Positions 58,765 through 64,000 of a DNA stretch of 64,000 nucleotides are shown here, piece by piece. This DNA comes from Streptomyces sp. HPF1205 (GTDB lineage: Bacteria; Actinomycetota; Actinomycetes; Streptomycetales; Streptomycetaceae). The stretch lies in assembly GCF_020400825.1 (NCBI RefSeq), contig NZ_JAINVH010000001.1, forward strand, positions 1 to 64,000, given 5' to 3'. The notes below the pieces were generated by a model. That model saw only the letters and a list, made by a program, of their open reading frames with translations, did no database searches and had not been told where the DNA came from. The number at the start of each line of letters is the position of its first letter. Positions within the stretch are counted from its first letter, which is position 1. A program made the position numbers and the translations under genes.

Positions 58765-58944
58765 ATGTCCACTCGTATCGACTACTTCGACGACCCGCGC
58801 GCTCCGAAGGCCAACAGCGTCGTCCCCTCGGCGAATGTCATCGTCACCCACGCCGAACGGATCCTGATGATCCGTCGCAGCGACAACGGCAACTGGGCGG
58901 ACCGCCGAGCTGTTCGGCGAGCTGGTGGCCCGGCTGCAGGATGA
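58765..58944 (+). pseudogene. N-terminal fragment of a NUDIX hydrolase
   Basis: The first 45 codons (MSTRIDYFDDPRAPKANSVV, then ANVIVTHAERILMIRRSDNG and NWA) match the start of streptomycete NUDIX hydrolases, but the sequence leaves the family just before the NUDIX box. It continues as unrelated residues to a stop at 58942. The break lies near 58898-58905. The catalytic motif is missing, so it is a truncated pseudogene. Confidence 0.75.
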
Positions 58945-59302
58945 CTTCGCCGCTGGATGCGAGACCGAGCAGGATGTTCAGGACTCCAGCGAATATGGAC
59001 GCGTCACCGTTCCCGCGGAAGCAACCGTGTGCGGGACGCGGCTCGTGGTCTGCGTGAGCAAGTTTGGGTCCCTCGCCCTGGTCTGCGCTGACAACCCCGG
59101 GGCGTTCCTCGGCACGAATGACGCCCAGGCCGAAGGCGAGCTGGACGCTACAGATCTTGCCAAGGTCAACCTTGTGCTGGCCGACCTCGGGTATGCCGTT
59201 GTTCCGGAAGAGCTGCTGGAACGTGACTACGACGGACCGAGCCTGCTTCCCCGGCATGTCCAACGGCCCAGTTGGTGGCATCGCTTCTTCGGGATGTTCT
59301 GA
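58925..59302 (+). CDS. Uncharacterised protein, probably 5'-truncated
   Basis: A 125-residue frame from GTG 58925. The same frame is already coding-like a few codons upstream (AELFGELVARLQDDF), starting at the NUDIX breakpoint, so the original 5' end was probably lost in the same deletion. The protein is acidic with a beta segment (TRLVVCVSKFGSLALVCA) and ends with a Trp/Phe-rich motif (WWHRFFGMF). I recognise the look of a streptomycete protein of unknown function but no named family. Expression is uncertain, as no ribosome site is obvious. Confidence 0.55.
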   Translation: MARLQDDFAAGCETEQDVQDSSEYGRVTVPAEATVCGTRLVVCVSKFGSLALVCADNPGAFLGTNDAQAEGELDATDLAKVNLVLADLGYAVVPEELLERDYDGPSLLPRHVQRPSWWHRFFGMF

Positions 59303-59342
59303 AGATCAGCCCCTCGTCCCAGTCCCGCGGGCCCGATTGCCG

Positions 59343-59561
59343 TCAGGCCGTGGGGGGTTCGCCCTCTTTCACGCCCGTGAGGAACGAGCGCCAGGCCGCT
59401 TCGGTGAAGGTGAGGGCGGGGCCGTTCGGGTTCTTGCTGTCGCGGACGGGGACCAGGCCGGGGGTGCCGAAGGCCACTTCGACGCAGGCGCCGCCTTCTT
59501 GGGCGTTGCTGTAGCTGGACGTGCGCCAGCGCGCGGTGCTCAGGTCAGGGATGGCTCGCAT
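59343..59561 (-). CDS. DUF397-domain protein
   Basis: A 72-residue protein with the DUF397 signature: WRTSSYSNAQEGGACVEVA, then VPVRDSKNPNGPALTFTEAA, and WRSFLTGVK. DUF397 proteins are small partners of the adjacent Scr1/WhiJ-like XRE regulators, and in several cases act as toxin-like or signalling partners in Streptomyces development. Its ATG at 59561 lies inside the end of the XRE gene (17-bp overlap), so the two are coupled. Confidence 0.92.
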   Translation of the reverse strand: MRAIPDLSTARWRTSSYSNAQEGGACVEVAFGTPGLVPVRDSKNPNGPALTFTEAAWRSFLTGVKEGEPPTA

Positions 59562-60387
59562 GTCTGTGGTCCTCGATGGCAGCCTCGATGAATGATGCGG
59601 ACGCACCTGGCGACAGTGCGCACGCCTTCATCCGATCGTACTGCCGGACACGCCGGTTGACGGTCTGCTGATCTTCGAAGACCTCCCCGTTCTCGTCGCC
59701 CTCCTCGTAGACGGCCGTGGAACCGTCCGGGAGCGTCAGCAGGATGAGGGTGCCGGACATGATCGGGTAGTCGTTGTGGGTGAAGGGCACGACCTGGATC
59801 GTGGTCCGTGCCGTGTTCACGTACGGGAGCAGTGCCGTCAATTGCTCGCACATCACGGCGTGGCCGCCGACCGCGCGCCTGAGTACCGCCTCGTCGATGA
59901 CGGCCCAGAAGTCCGGTGGGTTGTCGCCCCGGAGAATCTCCTGGCGGCTCAGGCGGGCCGCGAGGAGGTCGTCCAGCTTCTCCTGATCCGCGTCCTGGTG
60001 CACCGCGCGGCACAGCGCTTCGAAGTACGCCCTGGTCTGCAACAGTCCCGGCACCAGACTCGCGCCGTACTCCTGGATCCTGGCCGCCTTCGCCTCCAAC
60101 TCCAGGCAGTGGTCGAAGCGTTTGGGTGTGCGCTCGCGCTTGATCACTTCCCACAGGCCGGTGAACAGCTCGCCCGTGTCGAAGGTGACGTCCAGCTTCT
60201 CGGGCAGCGGGGGCAGGGGCAGGCGTTCCGCCACCTCCACCCCGTGGAGGTGCGACTTGCTGTAGTTGACGATGTCCGCCAAGCGGTCCAGGGACATGGC
60301 GGCGGTGACGCGCAGGCGCCGCAACTCCGCGCCGAAGAGCGCCCGGGCCGAGGAGGACGGTTTGAGTTCGCGTGGCGTCGGCGACAT
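59545..60387 (-). CDS. XRE-family regulator, Scr1/WhiJ-like (DUF5753)
   Basis: A 280-residue regulator. The N-terminal helix-turn-helix (FGAELRRLRVTAAMSLDRLA, DIVNYSKSHLHGVE) is followed by the DUF5753 effector domain of about 180 residues (IQEYGASLVPGLLQTRAYFE, FWAVIDEAVLRRAVGG, TIQVVPFTHNDYPIMSGTL). Streptomycetes have dozens of these with DUF397 partners; WhiJ and its relatives control development and antibiotic onset. It is the first gene of the two-gene operon. The divergent ATPase gene starts 271 bp away. Confidence 0.93.
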   Translation of the reverse strand: MSPTPRELKPSSSARALFGAELRRLRVTAAMSLDRLADIVNYSKSHLHGVEVAERLPLPPLPEKLDVTFDTGELFTGLWEVIKRERTPKRFDHCLELEAKAARIQEYGASLVPGLLQTRAYFEALCRAVHQDADQEKLDDLLAARLSRQEILRGDNPPDFWAVIDEAVLRRAVGGHAVMCEQLTALLPYVNTARTTIQVVPFTHNDYPIMSGTLILLTLPDGSTAVYEEGDENGEVFEDQQTVNRRVRQYDRMKACALSPGASASFIEAAIEDHRHASHP

Positions 60388-60658
60388 ACCCGGCAGCGTA
60401 GTGCCTCAGCGCAACCGGATTGCTACCTACGGTGATTCGCTTGTCCCCTTCCGTGTGATGGGACAAGCAGGCCGGCGTCCTGCCCGGTGACTGGCCGCAG
60501 CAGCGGCCGCGTCGCGCCGGGCGCCGTGTGCGCGGCGGTTCGAGGAGACAGCGGGCCCCTGGGAAGCGGGCGGACGGGCGGTCACGATGGTGAGCCCGAG
60601 CACACGGAGCGTGACCGCTCGCCGCACGTACGTCGTCGTATCCCGGAGCCGATGCCCC

Positions 60659-61102
60659 ATGCACATGCCCGCCACCCCGAAGACCGAGCCGGCCGCGGAC
60701 GTCGAATGGCGTCTGTCCCGTCATCCCCGCAGCGTGGGCCGGGCCCGCGCTCTGCTTCGGGCGCAAGCCGGGGTCTGGCGGCTTCCCGACGACACCGCGG
60801 AGACCGCCGTGCTGCTCCTGAGCGAACTGGTCACCAACGCCGTACGGCACTCCCGGGTCAGGGGCCGCTACATCGGCACCCGGTGTGTGCTGCGGGCCGG
60901 TGTCCTGCGGGTCGAGGTCTGCGACGCGGGGGACGGCCTGCCCGCCCTTCGTACCGCTCGGGACGACGAGGAGGCAGGCCGCGGGCTCGCCCTGGTCGAA
61001 GCCCTCGCCACGGCCTGGTCCGCCGACCCGCGGCCCGGCGGGATCGGCAAGACCGTGTGGTTCGAGCTGCCCGCCCGGCCGTCAACCCGCGGGCGGGGCT
61101 GA
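60659..61102 (+). CDS. Anti-sigma-factor-like ATP-binding protein (HATPase, RsbW type)
   Basis: A 147-residue single-domain GHKL ATPase. The N-box is ELVTNAVRHSRVRG and the later boxes are VEVCDAGDGLP and GRGLALVEALATAW. Such short RsbW/SpoIIAB-like proteins are anti-sigma or signalling kinases in Streptomyces, and often sit beside DUF397/XRE pairs as in abaA-like clusters. ATG 60659 is chosen over the upstream GTG/ATG at 60587 because GGAG lies about ten bases before it and the domain begins soon after. Confidence 0.87.
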   Translation: MHMPATPKTEPAADVEWRLSRHPRSVGRARALLRAQAGVWRLPDDTAETAVLLLSELVTNAVRHSRVRGRYIGTRCVLRAGVLRVEVCDAGDGLPALRTARDDEEAGRGLALVEALATAWSADPRPGGIGKTVWFELPARPSTRGRG

Positions 61103-61131
61103 GGTCCGGGGCGCCCATCAGGCCGGCGGCC

Positions 61132-63372
61132 TCAGCTCCGCAGCGTCAGCGCCTCCCCGGAGACGATCTCCGCCGTCCAGCCCGCCGGGGCGTCCGCCGA
61201 GGTCACCGTCACCTCGGAGCCGGAGCGGGTGACCGTGAAGGTCGCCGCCGTGGTGCCGTCGGGGGAGGGGACGCGGCATTCGACGGTGGCGCCGTCCGCC
61301 GGCTCGTAGACGCGCAGGGTCACCCCGGAGGCGTACGCGTAGTCCGGGCGGGTCGGGGCGGTGCCCATCGGCAGGACGGTGCCGGGGCGGACCAGGAGGG
61401 GGAGGCTGTGGAAGCCGTGGGTCTCCTCGTGCCAGGCGGGGCCCTCGACGGTCTCGCCGGTCAGCAGGTGGGTCCAGCGGCCGGCCGGGACGTAGTAGCG
61501 CACCTGGCCCTCGTCGGAGAAGACCGGCGCCACCAGGAGGGAGTCGCCGAGCATGTACTGGCGCTCCAGGTGGGAGCAGGCCGGGTCGCCGGGGAACTCC
61601 AGGGCCATCGCGCGCATCATCGGTACGCCCTCGTCGGCGGCCTGCCGCGCCGCCTCGTAGAGGTACGGCATCAGGCGCAGCTTCAGGGCGGTGAAGCGGC
61701 GCAGCACCTCGACCGACTCCTCGTCGTACAGCCACGGCACGCGGTAGGACTCGCTGCCGTGCAGCCTGCTGTGCGAGGACAGCAGGCCGAAGGCGACCCA
61801 CCGCTTGAACAGCGCGGGCGTCGGCGTGCCCTCGAAGCCGCCGATGTCGTGCGACCAGAAGCCGAAGCCGGACAGGCCCAGCGACAGGCCGCCGCGCAGC
61901 GACTCGGCCATCGACTCGTACGTGGCCTCGCAGTCGCCGCCCCAGTGCACCGGGAACTGCTGGCCGCCGGCGGTCGCCGAGCGGGCGAACAGCACCGCCT
62001 GGCCCTTCCCGCGCCGGGTCCGCAGCAGGTCGTGGACGGTGCGGTTGTAGAGGAAGGCGTAGTAGTTGTGCATGCCCTCGGGATCGGAACCGTCGTGCCA
62101 GACCACGTCGGTGGGGACCCGCTCGCCGAAGTCGGTCTTGAAGCAGTCCACGCCCATCGCCAGCAGCGCGTCGAGCTTGGCGGCGAACCACTTGCGGGCG
62201 GCCGGGTTGGTGAAGTCCACCAGGGCCATGCCCGGCTGCCACCGGTCCCACTGCCACACGTCCCCGTTCGGCCGCTTCACCAGGTAGCCGGCCGCCTTGC
62301 CCTCGGCGAACAGCGGGGAGCGCTGCGCGATGTAGGGATTGATCCACACGCTGACCTTCAGGCCCCGCTCGTGCAGCCGGCGCAGCATGCCCTCGGGGTC
62401 GGGGAAGGCCCGCGGGTCCCAGACGAAGTCGCACCAGTTGTACTCGCGCATCCAGAAGCAGTCGAAGTGGAACACCGACAGCGGCAGGTCGCGCTTGGCC
62501 ATGCCCTCGATGAAGCCGGAGACGGTCTCCTCGTCGTACGAGGTGGTGAACGACGTCGACAGCCACAGGCCGAAGGACCAGGCCGGGGGCAGTGCCGGAC
62601 GGCCGGTCAGCGCCGTGTACTTGCGCAGGATCTCCTTCGGCGTCGGGCCGTGGATCACCAGGTACTCCAGCGACTGGCCCTCGACGCTGAACTGCACCTT
62701 GGAGACGGCCTCGGAGCCGACCTCGAAGCCCACCCGGCCCGGGTCGTTGACGAACACGCCGTAGCCGGCGTCGGTCAGGTAGAACGGGACGTTCTTGTAC
62801 GCCTGCTCGCTCGACGTGCCGCCGTCGGCGTTCCAGATGTCCACCTCCTGGCCGTTCTTGACCAGCGGGCCGAACCGCTCGCCGAGGCCGTACACCTGGG
62901 TGCCGACGTTCAGCAGCAGTTGCTCGCGCATGAAGTGGCGGCCGTCGCCGGTGGTCATGATGCCCATGGACTTCGGGCCGCTCGCGGTCAGCAGCCGCCC
63001 GCCTGCGCGGAACTCCATCCGCCACGGGCCGCCGCGGGCGAACCGCACCGACAGCTCCCCGGAGGTGAGGACCGCGTGGTCGGGGTGGTCGGTGACCACC
63101 GCGCCGCCGGGCCGCCGTTCGAGGTCGAAGCGCGGTCCGCGCTCGGCGCCGCCGGTCAGGTGGGTGAGCCGGACCGCGATCACGCCCGGCATGGGCGCGG
63201 TGCAGGAGATCGTCACCATGGGACCGTCGAGCAGGTCGCCGCGGTGGCGTACCGGCCGGGTGGTGGCGTGGACGTCCAGGCCGCCTGCGTGCGCGCTGAC
63301 GTCCAGGACTTCGACCGGGTGCGCGGCCGTGACGCCTTCGCGCAGCAGCCAGTAGCCGTCGGTGAATTTCAC
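61132..63372 (-). CDS. Glycoside hydrolase family 31 (alpha-xylosidase/alpha-glucosidase, YicI-like)
   Basis: A 746-residue cytoplasmic enzyme without a signal peptide. An N-terminal beta domain precedes the barrel (PPAWSFGLWLSTSF). The catalytic nucleophile Asp is in GVDCFKTDFGE (about residue 413), and FWSHDIGGFEG is a conserved substrate loop. Its length and layout match YicI-type alpha-xylosidases, but alpha-glucosidase cannot be excluded. GTG 63372 is 53 bp after the permease gene, so the enzyme probably hydrolyses what that transporter brings in. It is convergent with the ATPase gene, 29 bp apart. Confidence 0.93.
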   Translation of the reverse strand: MKFTDGYWLLREGVTAAHPVEVLDVSAHAGGLDVHATTRPVRHRGDLLDGPMVTISCTAPMPGVIAVRLTHLTGGAERGPRFDLERRPGGAVVTDHPDHAVLTSGELSVRFARGGPWRMEFRAGGRLLTASGPKSMGIMTTGDGRHFMREQLLLNVGTQVYGLGERFGPLVKNGQEVDIWNADGGTSSEQAYKNVPFYLTDAGYGVFVNDPGRVGFEVGSEAVSKVQFSVEGQSLEYLVIHGPTPKEILRKYTALTGRPALPPAWSFGLWLSTSFTTSYDEETVSGFIEGMAKRDLPLSVFHFDCFWMREYNWCDFVWDPRAFPDPEGMLRRLHERGLKVSVWINPYIAQRSPLFAEGKAAGYLVKRPNGDVWQWDRWQPGMALVDFTNPAARKWFAAKLDALLAMGVDCFKTDFGERVPTDVVWHDGSDPEGMHNYYAFLYNRTVHDLLRTRRGKGQAVLFARSATAGGQQFPVHWGGDCEATYESMAESLRGGLSLGLSGFGFWSHDIGGFEGTPTPALFKRWVAFGLLSSHSRLHGSESYRVPWLYDEESVEVLRRFTALKLRLMPYLYEAARQAADEGVPMMRAMALEFPGDPACSHLERQYMLGDSLLVAPVFSDEGQVRYYVPAGRWTHLLTGETVEGPAWHEETHGFHSLPLLVRPGTVLPMGTAPTRPDYAYASGVTLRVYEPADGATVECRVPSPDGTTAATFTVTRSGSEVTVTSADAPAGWTAEIVSGEALTLRS

Positions 63373-63424
63373 GAGGGTGTCCTTCTTCGCAACGTGGGAG
63401 GTTCGGTCGAGGGGCCGGCCGGCG

Positions 63425-64000
63425 TCACTTCACGGCGCCCACCGCTATGCCGCGGGTCAGGGTGCGCTGGAAGAGCAGGAAGAACACCAGGGCGGGCAGC
63501 ACACCGAGCAGGGCCGCCGCGTTGGTCATGGTGGCGTCCATCAGCCGCTGGCCCTGCAGGACGCCGAGGGCCACCGACACCGTCTGGTTGTCGTTGGAGA
63601 TCAGCATCACCAGGGGCAGCAGGAACTCGTTCCAGGTCCAGATGAAGAAGAACACCAGCAGCACCCCGAGGGTGGACCGGCTCATCGGGACCACGATCCG
63701 CCACAGCACCTGCCAGCTGTTCGCCCCGTCGATCCGCGCCGCCTCGATCACCTCGCGGGGGAAGGCGGACAGGACGGAGGAGAGCAGATAGGTGCCGAAG
63801 GCGCTCTGGATGACGGTGAAGACGATGACGACGCTGAGCCTGGTGTCGTACAGCCCCACCTGCTTGGCCAGGTAGTACAGCGGATAGACCAGTGCCTCCT
63901 GCGGCAGCATCGTCGCCATCAGCAGCACGGTCAGCAGCCACACCCGGCCCTTGACCCGGCCGATGCCGAGCGCGTAGGCGTTGAGCAGCGACAAGATGAC
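63425..64000 (-). CDS. Carbohydrate ABC transporter permease, MalG type (partial, runs off window)
   Basis: The C-terminal 191 residues of a CUT1 permease; the start is beyond the right edge. Visible are SLLNAYALGIGRVKGRVWLL, several helices, the EAA loop (EVIEAARIDGANSWQVLWRI) and the usual end LTRGIAVGAVK. It belongs to an operon with the GH31 enzyme downstream, so a binding protein and a MalF-like subunit are expected to the right. Confidence 0.94.
   Translation of the reverse strand, partial: VILSLLNAYALGIGRVKGRVWLLTVLLMATMLPQEALVYPLYYLAKQVGLYDTRLSVVIVFTVIQSAFGTYLLSSVLSAFPREVIEAARIDGANSWQVLWRIVVPMSRSTLGVLLVFFFIWTWNEFLLPLVMLISNDNQTVSVALGVLQGQRLMDATMTNAAALLGVLPALVFFLLFQRTLTRGIAVGAVK

Noticed and set aside
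57880..64000. An intact integrated element using the tmRNA end as attachment site
   Set aside because: No integrase, excisionase or second copy of the tmRNA 3' sequence was found in the window; only scar-like fragments remain.

Overview
The window is high-GC actinobacterial chromosome, almost certainly from Streptomyces or a close relative in the Streptomycetaceae. The gene content and order fit the family's conserved core as I remember it: mtnA, mtrA-mtrB-lpqB, comF, hpf, secA, a 1648-residue NAD-glutamate dehydrogenase, a cell-wall glycopolymer block, a sugar ABC transporter, an FHA/FtsK ATPase, two Ser/Thr kinases (pkaA, pkaB), prfB, ftsE-ftsX, a C-terminal processing protease, smpB and tmRNA. 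GTG starts, one TTG start, leaderless-looking promoters and long perfect GC hairpins as terminators support this. No integrase, transposase, rRNA, tRNA or CRISPR array was found.

Layout. 0.1-10.3 kb: a membrane protein, mtnA, the MtrAB-LpqB envelope-signalling operon, ComF, the long ribosome hibernation factor and a NarL-type response regulator. 10.4-22.9 kb: a YcaQ-like glycosylase, a GNAT enzyme, secA, an Rv3235-like protein, a DUF6912-like protein, a HAD hydrolase and the large gdh. 23.0-35.2 kb: a surface-polymer locus of two polytopic GT-C-like proteins and three large proteins that join a GT2 domain to a CDP-glycerol glycerophosphotransferase-like domain. 35.4-39.2 kb: a three-gene CUT1 sugar ABC transporter whose MalF-like subunit carries an inserted Ig-like domain and which has no ATPase gene nearby. 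39.6-49.4 kb: a ubiquitin-like/FHA/FtsK fusion, then pkaA, pkaB (with a probable lectin-like beta-propeller) and prfB.

49.6-53.2 kb is accessory. A LAETG-anchored surface protein with 18 decapeptide repeats is followed by a scrapyard: the 3' end of an SGNH hydrolase gene, the 3' end of a Hint-type polymorphic toxin with an adjoining candidate immunity gene, and a VapBC-like pair whose toxin is frameshifted. 53.7-57.9 kb returns to core: ftsEX, the S41 protease, smpB and ssrA (tmRNA, tag ANNKRDSFTLAA).

57.9-61.1 kb, directly 3' of tmRNA, is accessory again: four degenerate repeats of about 80 bp, a Phd-type antitoxin without a toxin, a truncated NUDIX gene fused to another broken gene, and a DUF397 / Scr1-type XRE regulator / anti-sigma-like ATPase trio. 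The window closes with a GH31 alpha-glycosidase and the start of a second sugar ABC transporter.

Nothing here is proven to be a new system. The best leads are the orphan Hint-toxin/immunity remnant, the permease with an extracellular Ig-like insertion, the kinase with a lectin-like propeller, and the kinase/FHA-FtsK neighbourhood. All domain calls come from reading motifs by eye; no search was run.
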